Source of the DNA: Bacteroidota bacterium
Lineage (GTDB): Bacteria; Bacteroidota; Bacteroidia; NS11-12g; UBA9320
Direction: 5' to 3'
Length of the DNA stretch: 64,000 nucleotides
NCBI GenBank assembly: GCA_016124755.1
Contig: WGNA01000003.1
Location: 62,001 to 126,000, forward strand
This document shows positions 18,432 through 26,371 of the stretch, one piece after another; position 1 is the stretch's first letter; the number at the start of each line of letters is the position of its first letter. The notes beneath the pieces are model-generated. The model searched no databases, was not told the DNA's origin, and saw only the letters and a program-made list of their open reading frames with translations. A program made the translations under genes and the position numbers.

Positions 18432-18974
18432 TTGAACAAAACAGTTGAGCAATATAATAGTGCCGTCGCACAATGCAGGGAAATATTCCGGCACAAAACC
18501 ACAGATTACGGAACTGCCTGGCGAATTCTCAGACCGAAATCCCTCACAGATCAGATCTTTATTAAAGCTCAGCGCATTCGAAGCATCGAAGAAAAAAATG
18601 AAAACAAAGTCGGAGAAAGCATTGATTCGGAGTACATAGGAATTTTTAATTATGCGGTTCTTGCCTTAATTCAATTAAAACTTGAAAGCGATGAAGAACT
18701 CGAGATTCCTGCCGATATAGTGATGAAATGGTATGATGAAGAAGTTGCCGCAACGCTCGATCTGATGCTGAACAAAAACCACGATTACGGTGAAGCCTGG
18801 AGGGAAATGCGCATTTCAACCTTTACGGATCTCATCCTGATGAAAATTCTCAGAACCCGGCAAATAGAAGACAACGAAGGCAAAACGTTGATCTCCGAAG
18901 GACTCGATGCGAACTACCGCGATATGATGAACTATGCTATATTTGCCTTGATACGCAGAGGAGAGATATCATGA
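18432..18974 (+). CDS. DUF1599 protein (two repeats)
   Basis: 180 residues made of two similar halves, each with an H/N-x-x-DYG-x-AW-R core: HKTTDYGTAWRILR near residue 20 and NKNHDYGEAWREMR near 116, each followed by a helix with IKAQRIRSIE or MKILRTRQIED. DUF1599 has been proposed to be linked to nucleotide modification or metabolism; the biochemical role is not established. The start is TTG at 18432, because no ATG lies upstream of the first repeat. It begins a tight string: the ATG of the next gene overlaps its TGA stop (ATGA). Confidence 0.85.
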   Translation: MNKTVEQYNSAVAQCREIFRHKTTDYGTAWRILRPKSLTDQIFIKAQRIRSIEEKNENKVGESIDSEYIGIFNYAVLALIQLKLESDEELEIPADIVMKWYDEEVAATLDLMLNKNHDYGEAWREMRISTFTDLILMKILRTRQIEDNEGKTLISEGLDANYRDMMNYAIFALIRRGEIS

Positions 18975-20347
18975 AATTTCTGGTTCAATTCAGTCGCGTA
19001 CTCGTCGGTCTTCTCTTTATCCTTTCCGGCCTCCTCAAACTGAATGATCCGAAAGGTTTCAGTTACAAGTTCGATGAATACTTTTATGTTTTTGCGGATG
19101 ATTTCAGCGCAAAACAGGATTCGGTTCGCATTGATTTAGAACTAAACGGCAAATCCGGAAATTATTCCCGGGAATTAGTCACCAAAGATTCTTTACTTCA
19201 AGTTTTACTAATTCCGGCTCAACAACAGGAAATTTCGGAAGACAGCACTACATCCGTTTCTAAAATTGCGTTAATCGCTACTGCCGAAGGATACGAATTT
19301 CACTCCGACACTCTGATAATTACGGCGGCTAAAACAGTGAAAGGCAGATTAATTGTGCGAGCGGGAAATACAATTATTGCCGACAAATCCATTTCGTTAG
19401 ATACAGGCTTTCATCAATCACAGAGTGAATTAATTGATGTTCACAGTTCGGTTCAGCAAGATTCAAAATTTGTTGATCTGTTTAAATGGTGTCGCAAACA
19501 CTCGATGGCATTTGCGATTTTCATGAGTTGGCTTGAAGCGATTCTCGGATTTTCCATTCTCATTGGCTGGCAACCCCGGTTTACCTCTTTAATGTTGGTA
19601 TTGCTCACCTTGTTTTTCACCTTTCTTACCTGGTATTCCTGGGTGTACGACAAGGTTACCGATTGCGGTTGCTTCGGAGAAGCACTGCCATTAGACCCGA
19701 GACAATCCTTTTTTAAAAATATAATACTCGGTGTTTTCATTCTAATTCTCTTCATCGGAGCGAAACGCATTAAACCGTTTTTCTCGAATCCATTCGGGGT
19801 TAAGGTCCTCACAATTCTTACGATTCTGTTGGTGAGTTTTAGTTTGTACTGTAAACACTATCTGCCGGTTGTCGATTTTCTCCAGTTCAAAGAAGGAAAT
19901 GACATACACGCTTTAACCTTACCAGAGCATGCAGATAAAACCGGATTGCCACCAATTCACGATTTCCATTTTTACGATGATAATGGAGACGACTGGATCG
20001 ATACATTCTGGAATAAAGGTGATAAAAAAATGCTGGCTGTTTTTTACGATCTGGAAGAGGCGAATCCCAAATCGATTGAAAAATTACGGGCGCTCGCAGA
20101 AGTTTGCAATCAGGGGAATATTCCGTTTTACGCTATCACGGCGAGTTCCAATACAAAGGCAGATAAGTTTCGGCACGATCATCAGATTTCGGAATTCAAT
20201 TTCTATTACGGCGATGGTACAAACCTCAAGTCTATCATTCGTTCTAATCCCGGCTTACTGCTGATTACCGACAGCACCATTGTGAAAAAACAATGGCCTT
20301 CCACTCATCTTCCCAAACCGGAGAAACTTCAAAAGATGTTGGAGTAA
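18971..20347 (+). CDS. BT_3928-like DoxX-type membrane protein with C-terminal thioredoxin-like domain
   Basis: 458 residues. The first membrane helix has the DoxX/MauE-like SGLLKLNDPKGF; a soluble insert of about 140 residues follows, then three or four further membrane helices (ILGFSILIGW, MLVLLTLFFTFL) and the motif TDCGCFGEALPL. The C-terminal 150 residues (about 310-458) resemble a thioredoxin-fold or peroxiredoxin-like domain (AVFYDLEEANPKS, IPFYAITASS) with no CxxC visible. This family is typical of Bacteroidota and its role (redox or membrane integrity) is uncertain. It overlaps both neighbours by a few bases, indicating translational coupling. Confidence 0.8.
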   Translation: MKFLVQFSRVLVGLLFILSGLLKLNDPKGFSYKFDEYFYVFADDFSAKQDSVRIDLELNGKSGNYSRELVTKDSLLQVLLIPAQQQEISEDSTTSVSKIALIATAEGYEFHSDTLIITAAKTVKGRLIVRAGNTIIADKSISLDTGFHQSQSELIDVHSSVQQDSKFVDLFKWCRKHSMAFAIFMSWLEAILGFSILIGWQPRFTSLMLVLLTLFFTFLTWYSWVYDKVTDCGCFGEALPLDPRQSFFKNIILGVFILILFIGAKRIKPFFSNPFGVKVLTILTILLVSFSLYCKHYLPVVDFLQFKEGNDIHALTLPEHADKTGLPPIHDFHFYDDNGDDWIDTFWNKGDKKMLAVFYDLEEANPKSIEKLRALAEVCNQGNIPFYAITASSNTKADKFRHDHQISEFNFYYGDGTNLKSIIRSNPGLLLITDSTIVKKQWPSTHLPKPEKLQKMLE

Positions 20348-21393
20348 TGCGGAAGTTCATTCGCAAATTATTCTATTCCGTTTTCATTCTTTTTAGTGTG
20401 GCGACTGTAGTTTTCTGGTTGTTCAGTTACTCCTTTCCAAAGCCAGAAGAAATATTGGTTTCAGACCGAACCGACGAGGCCACTTTAAACGCGATTCGCA
20501 AAGAACTAAAACTCGATCGGTCTCTTACCGCACAGTATTTTTCCTTTCTAAACGATCTTTCCCCTGTTTCTCTTTACCGTAAAGATGAGCTGCCCCAGGT
20601 TCCCAAAATTATTTTGCCTGTTGGAGAGAAAGCAATTTTGTTGAAGCTCCCCTATCTGCGGCGATCCTTTGTAAACGGGCAGCCGACCGCAACACTCATC
20701 TCCGAAGCATTTACCGGAACACTTGTGCTGGCACTGGCCGCTATTATAATTGCCTCGATATTAGGGATCGTCCTCGGCGTTCTGAGTACCATTCGTCCGG
20801 GAGCATTTTGGGATCGTTTCATTTTGTTTGTCTCCACAATTGGAATTTCGGTTCCTTCTTTTTTTTCAGCACTTGTATTAAGCTGGTTGTTCGGGTTTGT
20901 TCTTCACCGCTTTACCGGTCTTCCGGTGGTCGGGAGTTTATATGAAATTAATGATTCGGGCGAAAGGGTTTTGGCCATTCAAAATCTCATCCTTCCGGCG
21001 ATTGCACTCGGTATTCGTCCGCTGGCTATTATTATACAACTCACCCGAAATGCCATGCTCGATACTTTGGGACAGGATTACATTCGAACTGCAATTGCCA
21101 AAGGCTTATCACAACGACAGGTATTTTTCAAACACGCCTTAAAGAGCGCACTCAATCCGGTGATAACCTCCATTTCCGGTTGGTTCGCGTCATTATTAGC
21201 CGGGGCGTTTTTCGTGGAATACATTTTTAGCTGGAAAGGTTTGGGAGCGTTAACCATTCATGCATTGGAGACCAGTGATCTTCCGGTTGTAATGGCTTGC
21301 ATCATCTTTATTGCCGGCATTTTTATTCTGATTAATTTATTGGTAGACCTGTTATACCGGTATCTGGATCCCAGAATTTCAGCAGAGTCATGA
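20347..21393 (+). CDS. OppB/DppB-type ABC transporter permease, orphan
   Basis: 348 residues from the ATG at 20347, which overlaps the preceding TAA stop (TAATG); the longer frame from 20293 would overlap the previous gene further. N-terminal helix RKLFYSVFILFSVATVVFWL, a periplasmic loop (LKLDRSLTAQY), then five membrane helices of the permease domain with the loop RNAMLDTLGQDYIRTAIAKG that contacts the ATPase. In the family this subunit pairs with a second permease, two ATPases and a binding protein for peptide import; none is nearby, so it works with unlinked partners or alone. It is coupled to aroK by ATGA. Confidence 0.88.
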   Translation: MRKFIRKLFYSVFILFSVATVVFWLFSYSFPKPEEILVSDRTDEATLNAIRKELKLDRSLTAQYFSFLNDLSPVSLYRKDELPQVPKIILPVGEKAILLKLPYLRRSFVNGQPTATLISEAFTGTLVLALAAIIIASILGIVLGVLSTIRPGAFWDRFILFVSTIGISVPSFFSALVLSWLFGFVLHRFTGLPVVGSLYEINDSGERVLAIQNLILPAIALGIRPLAIIIQLTRNAMLDTLGQDYIRTAIAKGLSQRQVFFKHALKSALNPVITSISGWFASLLAGAFFVEYIFSWKGLGALTIHALETSDLPVVMACIIFIAGIFILINLLVDLLYRYLDPRISAES

Positions 21394-21911
21394 AGATTTT
21401 TTTAGTGGGTTTACCCGGAGTTGGAAAAACCTTTCAGGCAAAAAGATTAGCAGATTTCCTGAACTACGAATTCGTCGACCTCGATGCAGAAATCGAAAAA
21501 TCAGAAGGGCAGAGTATATCCACCATTTTTTCGGAGAAAGGGGAAGAAGCGTTTCGAAAAAAAGAAAGCGAAGTTCTGCGGCAGATTGTTTACAGAGAAA
21601 CCCACACTCTGGTAATTGCCTGCGGTGGAGGCACACCCTGTTTTTCTGACAACTTATCTGAGATGAAAAATTCAGGACTCACCGTGTATCTTACAGATTC
21701 GATGAACCACATCATCCGTCGACTTTTAACCGAAACAAGCAGGCCGTTATTTAGTAAAGAGTTTCTTGGAAATCCCGAATCCGCTTTAGAATTAATGTGG
21801 CAGAAAAGAAGGGAATTTTATGAGCAAACCCACATCATTGCTGACGTTTCGTCACTTTTAGACCTGCACTTATTCACAAAACGTGTGGAATTATTCACAG
21901 ACAGGGCTTAA
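21390..21911 (+). CDS. aroK: Shikimate kinase
   Basis: Phosphorylates shikimate at the 3-hydroxyl in the aromatic amino acid pathway. 173 residues, normal length. P-loop LPGVGKTFQAKRLA, substrate-binding DLDAEIEK, GEEAFRKKESEVL, ACGGGTP, and the lid TSRPLFSKE. Cytosolic. The ATG overlaps the stop of the permease gene (ATGA), making it the last gene of the string that starts at 18432. Confidence 0.96.
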   Translation: MKIFLVGLPGVGKTFQAKRLADFLNYEFVDLDAEIEKSEGQSISTIFSEKGEEAFRKKESEVLRQIVYRETHTLVIACGGGTPCFSDNLSEMKNSGLTVYLTDSMNHIIRRLLTETSRPLFSKEFLGNPESALELMWQKRREFYEQTHIIADVSSLLDLHLFTKRVELFTDRA

Positions 21912-21938
21912 GGGAAGTTTCGTATCCTGATTTTATTT

Positions 21939-21946
21939 TAACATTG
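21939..21946 (+). promoter_or_regulatory. Possible promoter of the HU gene
   Basis: TAACATTG (one change from TAnnTTTG) with a weak TTTCG about 17 nt upstream. The leader to the ATG at 22023 would be about 70 nt and is AT-rich. Confidence 0.35.
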
Positions 21947-22022
21947 CTTCAGAAACCCGTGAAAACGCCCGTCGTATAAGGGTTCTAACTCATTAATGAA
22001 TAACTATTTTAAATCTTAAATC

Positions 22023-22295
22023 ATGAACAAATCGGATTTGATTTCTCAAATGGCTGCCGATGCTGGAATTACTAAAGCACAGGCGCAAACAGCTTTGAAC
22101 TCCTTCCTGGACTCATCTTCAGACGCTTTGAAAAAAGGCGACAAAGTGATCCTCGTTGGATTCGGTACTTTCTCAGTTTCTAAAAGAGCTGCTAGAACAG
22201 GTCGCAACCCACAAACAGGTAAGGAAATTAAAATCGCCGCTAAAAAGGTGGTTAAATTCAAAGCAGGTTCTGAACTTTCTGGAAAAGTTAACTAA
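22023..22295 (+). CDS. HU family DNA-binding protein
   Basis: Small histone-like protein that bends and compacts DNA as a dimer. 90 residues, typical of HU. It starts [20 protein letters not shown], has the hydrophobic core [17 protein letters not shown], the beta-arm [12 protein letters not shown] that enters the minor groove, and ends [14 protein letters not shown]. It stands alone, with a 111-nt upstream region and a strong terminator downstream. Confidence 0.97.
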   Translation: MNKSDLISQMAADAGITKAQAQTALNSFLDSSSDALKKGDKVILVGFGTFSVSKRAARTGRNPQTGKEIKIAAKKVVKFKAGSELSGKVN

Positions 22296-22317
22296 GAACA
22301 ACCGCTCAAAAGAACTA

Positions 22318-22346
22318 AACCCCGGTCTTATCGATCGGGGTTTTTT
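22318..22346 (+). terminator. Rho-independent terminator after the HU gene
   Basis: CCCCGGTC (22320-22327) pairs with GATCGGGG (22333-22340), with one G-U pair, followed by TTTTTT. The convergent gene ends 5 nt further on, and the reverse orientation has a short T stretch, so it may partly serve both. Confidence 0.92.
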
Positions 22347-22350
22347 ATTG

Positions 22351-23574
22351 CTAATTTTTTTCCGTAACCGGTAAACCCAACGCCTCTAAAAACTCTTTAT
22401 TCCTGATCGAACTGATACCTTTTTTTGAAGCAAACTCCTCCATTACCGTTCGATCTTCATCACTCCTCATATTGTCTAAAGCCACATCGTATCCGAGTTT
22501 TCGCAAAGCAAGTTCAATTTGCAATTGCTGACTTGCTGAACGAGCAGCCTCCTCTTCCGAATACAAATCCGCCTTCGGGTAAACCGGAGTTTCCGTGTCG
22601 TCCACAAACGCAAATTCCATCAACCTGCAACCGTATGATCCGGCTAGAAAATGATTTCCTTCCCCGAACACGAAAACTTCGTAATATTTAAAATGATCTG
22701 TCTTTTCCACGATTTTGGTTTTGGATTTGGATTTCCGGTCGTACAGAAAAACTGCATTAGACTTATCCGTTAGTAAAATCCGGCTGTCGTCCTGCGTAAG
22801 GCTGAGTGAGTGAATCATGTCGTTTACCGGCAGGGTGTTTTTCTCAATGAGTTCATGGGTTTTCAGATCCCGGATCCAGTAGGTTTTATTATTTACATAC
22901 GTGTAATACTTACCGGAAGGAGAAATCGAAAGATCCGAAATTCGACCTGTACTGTTTTCAATCTCCATCACCTTTTTCCATTTGTGGGTATCGTAAACCA
23001 ACATCCCACCCGATTCTGTATGAATAATTAATTGAGATTCATCTGGTGTCAGCATTAGTGTTGCATCAAAATCTCTGGTCGAAGAACTCAGATCGATAAT
23101 TTTTTTCGGTTTTGTTTCTTCCAATCCAATCTGATAAAAAATACCGGTTTTAGTTCCGTAATAGATAATGCTGTGATCCGGCCCAAAGAATACATGATCC
23201 GAAAACTGAGGAATCACCGGGTGATACTCTTTTCCGTCTGAGATGCGGATTACATTTAATGTGTCCGCCTGATCGCTGAAATCCCGGTTTACCCAGGAGA
23301 AAAATTTTTCGTCTTTCGAGAGCTGACCATTTCCTCCACCACAGGCTCCGCAGTCTGTTTCGAAATGAAAAACAACCGACATATCTTTATTAAGCAGGTA
23401 GGTTCCCCAATAACTTTTGTTCACCACGAAGTAATTGCCGGAAGCACTTTGTTTAGTGCCCCAGAAATACCCGGCGAGTGTGTCGAGATTCCAGTCGTTT
23501 TTAAGACTAACCTTTTGCGCTGAAGCAGAATTTAAGAATGCGGCAATCCAGAAAAGAAGCAGAATTCGTTTCAC
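22351..23574 (-). CDS. Secreted WD40-like beta-propeller protein with peptidoglycan-binding-like tail
   Basis: 407 residues, GTG start 4 nt after the M28 peptidase stop. Signal peptide RILLLFWIAAFLNSASAQ. Residues about 30-340 show propeller-style repeats: KDEKFFSWVNRD, LMLTPDESQLIIHTESG, LSISPSGKYYTYVNNKTYWIRDL and LTQDDSRILLTDKSNAVFLYD. The last about 60 residues (LALRKLGYDVALDN, then MEEFASKKGIS and EALGLPV) resemble the helical peptidoglycan-binding fold. Function unknown; predicted to be periplasmic or outer-membrane exposed. It forms a probable operon with the upstream M28 peptidase. Confidence 0.72.
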   Translation of the reverse strand: MKRILLLFWIAAFLNSASAQKVSLKNDWNLDTLAGYFWGTKQSASGNYFVVNKSYWGTYLLNKDMSVVFHFETDCGACGGGNGQLSKDEKFFSWVNRDFSDQADTLNVIRISDGKEYHPVIPQFSDHVFFGPDHSIIYYGTKTGIFYQIGLEETKPKKIIDLSSSTRDFDATLMLTPDESQLIIHTESGGMLVYDTHKWKKVMEIENSTGRISDLSISPSGKYYTYVNNKTYWIRDLKTHELIEKNTLPVNDMIHSLSLTQDDSRILLTDKSNAVFLYDRKSKSKTKIVEKTDHFKYYEVFVFGEGNHFLAGSYGCRLMEFAFVDDTETPVYPKADLYSEEEAARSASQQLQIELALRKLGYDVALDNMRSDEDRTVMEEFASKKGISSIRNKEFLEALGLPVTEKN

Positions 23575-23578
23575 GGTT

Positions 23579-25009
23579 TTAGTTTAAATTTCTATCCAAT
23601 AAGTACATCATTGCGGCCATGGAAGCGCATCCGAGTTCAAGCTCCCGTTTGTTTACATTTTCAAATACATCATCTGCACAATGATGAAAATCGAAGTATC
23701 GCTGTGAATCGGGAATTAGTCCCATCAACATCAAATCGGGATTTACCTTGTTGGCAGAATCTTTCAGCGGACCAATATCAACGCCGCCGTGTCCGGATTC
23801 AAAATAGTGAAGTCCGTAAGGTTTTAAAATTTTATCAAACGACTGAACCAATCGTAAGTGATCAGCACTTCCGTCGACGCTGAATCCTCTGGGTGAAAAT
23901 CCTCCCCGATCACTTTCGATGGCAGCGATGTGATTTTCCTTTTTTTCTGCGGCAATTTTAGCATAACTCTTCCCTCCCATATTTCCGTTCTCTTCATTCA
24001 TAAACAACACGACGCGTATGGTGTGGCGCGGACGATAATTGAGCCGGGTTAAAATCCGCAATGCTTCGATGCTGTGAACAATTCCGGCTCCGTCGTCGTG
24101 AGCCCCTTCGCCAACATCCCAGCTATCGAGATGACCGCCAACCACAATTATTTTTTCAGGATGTTCATATCCGCGGATTTCCGCAATCACATTAAAAGAA
24201 GGTTTGCTTTCCAGCGTTTGGGCGTTCACCAACATCTCAACTTCCATTTTCTTTTTTAACATAAGCTGTTTGTGAAGAAGATTCGCATCCTGAGTGGCAA
24301 GAGCTACGGAAGGTATTTTTTTAACATTGGGGTCGTACCCCATCGAGCCGGTGTGCGGGAATTCATCATCTTCCAGCAAGGTCATGCTTCTCACTAAAAC
24401 ACCGACTGCTCCGGCTCTTGCGGCTTCCACTGCTCCCCAATACCGCTGATCAACACATCCGCTGTACGCTTCAAACGTACTGATGTTACGGGCATCCATC
24501 GGGCGGTTGTAAAAGACGATTTTCCCTTTTACCTTTGAGGGATCCATTTCCGAAATCTCTTTTAACGAAGTCACTTCAATCACTTCGGCTTTCAATGGTT
24601 TAGAATCCGGCGTTGCAACAGAACCTCCCAGCGTAATCATGCGCAATGGTTGAGCAATTCCCTTAATTTTTACGTACTCATTTTCGCCTCGTTTCCAAAA
24701 GGGAACTTCAATTTTTTGTTTGTACACCGTATCTGCACCCACTTTTTGCAGTACGTTAAAACCCCATTGAATTGCCATATCGGCTTGCGGTGAACCACTT
24801 AGCCGATGACCGACATTCTTACACAGATCGCGTAGATTTCCATAAGCCTGTCCTTCCGTAAGGGCAATGTCGAAAGCTCTTCGTATTATCAACGAGTCAC
24901 TCATGGAGCTGTCGGGCGAATCGTAAAACAAATTAAAGCGAGATGTAAAGGACAGTGCCGGTAAAAAGATGAGTAAAACTGCGGGATACAAGCGTCGTAA
25001 TAATTTCAT
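23579..25009 (-). CDS. Secreted M28 family metallopeptidase with PA domain
   Basis: 476 residues from the ATG at 25007-25009, chosen because the signal peptide (LLRRLYPAVLLIFLPALSF) follows at once. A PA insert (about residues 120-240, with VKGKIVFYNRP and ARAGAVGVLVRS) precedes the zinc peptidase core: VVGGHLDSWDVGEGAHDDGAG supplies the first His/Asp ligands, MNEENGNMGGKSY the catalytic Glu and a ligand, ESDRGGFSPRG a further Asp, and DFHHCADD the last His. Such enzymes are aminopeptidases or carboxypeptidases in the periplasm or outside. It leads a two-gene operon with the propeller protein and is divergent from the thioredoxin-like gene. Confidence 0.93.
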   Translation of the reverse strand: MKLLRRLYPAVLLIFLPALSFTSRFNLFYDSPDSSMSDSLIIRRAFDIALTEGQAYGNLRDLCKNVGHRLSGSPQADMAIQWGFNVLQKVGADTVYKQKIEVPFWKRGENEYVKIKGIAQPLRMITLGGSVATPDSKPLKAEVIEVTSLKEISEMDPSKVKGKIVFYNRPMDARNISTFEAYSGCVDQRYWGAVEAARAGAVGVLVRSMTLLEDDEFPHTGSMGYDPNVKKIPSVALATQDANLLHKQLMLKKKMEVEMLVNAQTLESKPSFNVIAEIRGYEHPEKIIVVGGHLDSWDVGEGAHDDGAGIVHSIEALRILTRLNYRPRHTIRVVLFMNEENGNMGGKSYAKIAAEKKENHIAAIESDRGGFSPRGFSVDGSADHLRLVQSFDKILKPYGLHYFESGHGGVDIGPLKDSANKVNPDLMLMGLIPDSQRYFDFHHCADDVFENVNKRELELGCASMAAMMYLLDRNLN

Positions 25010-25098
25010 TGGCATCGATGTTGACACAATAATAGCTGAAAATTGCCGCAAGCATTTGTATCTTGCCGCGGCGTTCTCACCACATTTATTGCAACACT

Positions 25099-25539
25099 AT
25101 GAAGAAAAAATTCCTCTGGGCATTGCCCGTTCTTGCGCTTTGTTTCTGGTTCTCAACGAGCGCACTTAACACATCAGAAGACAAAGGCATTCAGTTTATG
25201 ACCGGTACGCTGGATCAGGCGATTGCTCAGGCAAAAAAAGATAAGAAACTCGTTTTTGTTGATGCCTACACCACCTGGTGCGGCCCGTGTAAGCTCATGG
25301 CTAAAAAGGTTTTTACCGAAGAAAGTGTCGGTAAGTATTACAACGAAAACTTCGTGAATCTGAAACTCGATATGGAATCAAGCGAAGGCAAATTTGTTGA
25401 ATCGAAATACAAGGTGGTGGGTTATCCGACATTTCTGTACATCGATACAGATGGTAAATTAGTTCGGAAAGAAATGGGGCTTGTTGATGCCGAAACTTTT
25501 ATCGGTTATGGTAAAAGCGCCAAAAGTGATAAAAAATAA
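25099..25539 (+). CDS. Exported thioredoxin-like protein
   Basis: 146 residues from the ATG at 25099, preferred over the TTG at 25063 because the signal peptide FLWALPVLALCFWFSTSAL follows. A thioredoxin fold with active site TTWCGPCKLM, the cis-Pro loop VVGYPTFLYID and the segment FVDAYTTWC. Predicted periplasmic thiol-disulfide oxidoreductase, with partners unknown. It is convergent with the thioesterase gene, with 8 nt between the stops and no terminator. Confidence 0.9.
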   Translation: MKKKFLWALPVLALCFWFSTSALNTSEDKGIQFMTGTLDQAIAQAKKDKKLVFVDAYTTWCGPCKLMAKKVFTEESVGKYYNENFVNLKLDMESSEGKFVESKYKVVGYPTFLYIDTDGKLVRKEMGLVDAETFIGYGKSAKSDKK

Positions 25540-25547
25540 TTCCGATT

Positions 25548-25973
25548 TCAGGATTTTATTTTTAACCCGAAGCCTTCCGGAACCAACTCCACTTTGCGGC
25601 TCGAATAATTAAAACAGACCATCCGGGTTTTCACTAAAGCTAAAGGCTTACCGGTGGTTTCATTAAACATTTTATAAATTAAATCGAACGAGGTTTGAGT
25701 GATTTCACCCACACCGAGTTCGATTTTTATTTTGTCTCCGTAAAAGCCTTCGCTTTTGTAAACAATTCCTGCATCACCCTGAATAAGCGATGTTCCCCAA
25801 AAATCCAATTCTGATTTTTCATTTTCTTTTAACCATCGCATCCGGGTTTCATGTGCTAAAACGAGAACTTTATCATTCGACAGATGGTTGCCGTAATTTA
25901 GATCTGAAACCGCTATCTGATAGACTGTTTCAAAAAAATAGTGATCCGGTTCTGTAATTTGAATTCTTGCCAT
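25548..25973 (-). CDS. Acyl-CoA thioesterase-like hotdog protein (4HBT)
   Basis: 141 residues. The hotdog core is visible: VSDLNYGNHLSNDKVLVLAHETRMRWL carries the Asp-x-x-Asn-His type active-site region, followed by GDAGIVYKSEGFYGDKI and FNETTGKPLALVKTRMV. It probably hydrolyses acyl-CoA thioesters; substrate unknown. Its ATG overlaps the TGA of the upstream thioesterase gene (TGATG), so the two paralogues are coupled and may form a hetero-oligomer. Confidence 0.82.
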   Translation of the reverse strand: MARIQITEPDHYFFETVYQIAVSDLNYGNHLSNDKVLVLAHETRMRWLKENEKSELDFWGTSLIQGDAGIVYKSEGFYGDKIKIELGVGEITQTSFDLIYKMFNETTGKPLALVKTRMVCFNYSSRKVELVPEGFGLKIKS

Positions 25974-26371
25974 CAGTTAAAACCATTAAACCAATTCAAT
26001 ATTTCCTCGGATACCGGAACCGACTTTTCCGTTGCCGGATCAAAGAGTACAAAGGTGATTACCGCATGTGTTTTTGAATGGCCCTCTTCATCCAGAATAT
26101 TCTGTTCAAACGCAAGTGTTCGCCGGCTGCTGTGCTTTAATTTAGATTCTACCCGAATCACTTCATTTAAAAGAACCGGCTTCTTAAATGTGAGATCTAT
26201 GTGCACAACAAAAAAGAGAAAACCTGCATCCAATGCTTTTTTATGAACGCCGGAATCATCAAGTGCCTGCCATCTCGCTTCCTCGAACAATTCAAGATAT
26301 CGGGCGTTATTCACGTGTCCGTATGCATCGCAGTGATAATTTCGGATGGGTATTGAGCAATAAAAAGCCAT
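25973..26371 (-). CDS. Acyl-CoA thioesterase (4HBT hotdog fold)
   Basis: 132 residues from the ATG at 26369-26371. The family signature is clear: RNYHCDAYGHVNNARYLELF with the catalytic Asp, EEARW, then VVHIDLTFKKPVLLNEVIRV, and HAVITFVLFD. A YbgC/FadM-like thioesterase acting on acyl-CoA in the cytosol. The start codon shares CATG with the ATG of the divergent gene at 26370. A TTATTTTG element lies 4 nt upstream, predicting a leaderless message. Confidence 0.88.
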   Translation of the reverse strand: MAFYCSIPIRNYHCDAYGHVNNARYLELFEEARWQALDDSGVHKKALDAGFLFFVVHIDLTFKKPVLLNEVIRVESKLKHSSRRTLAFEQNILDEEGHSKTHAVITFVLFDPATEKSVPVSEEILNWFNGFN

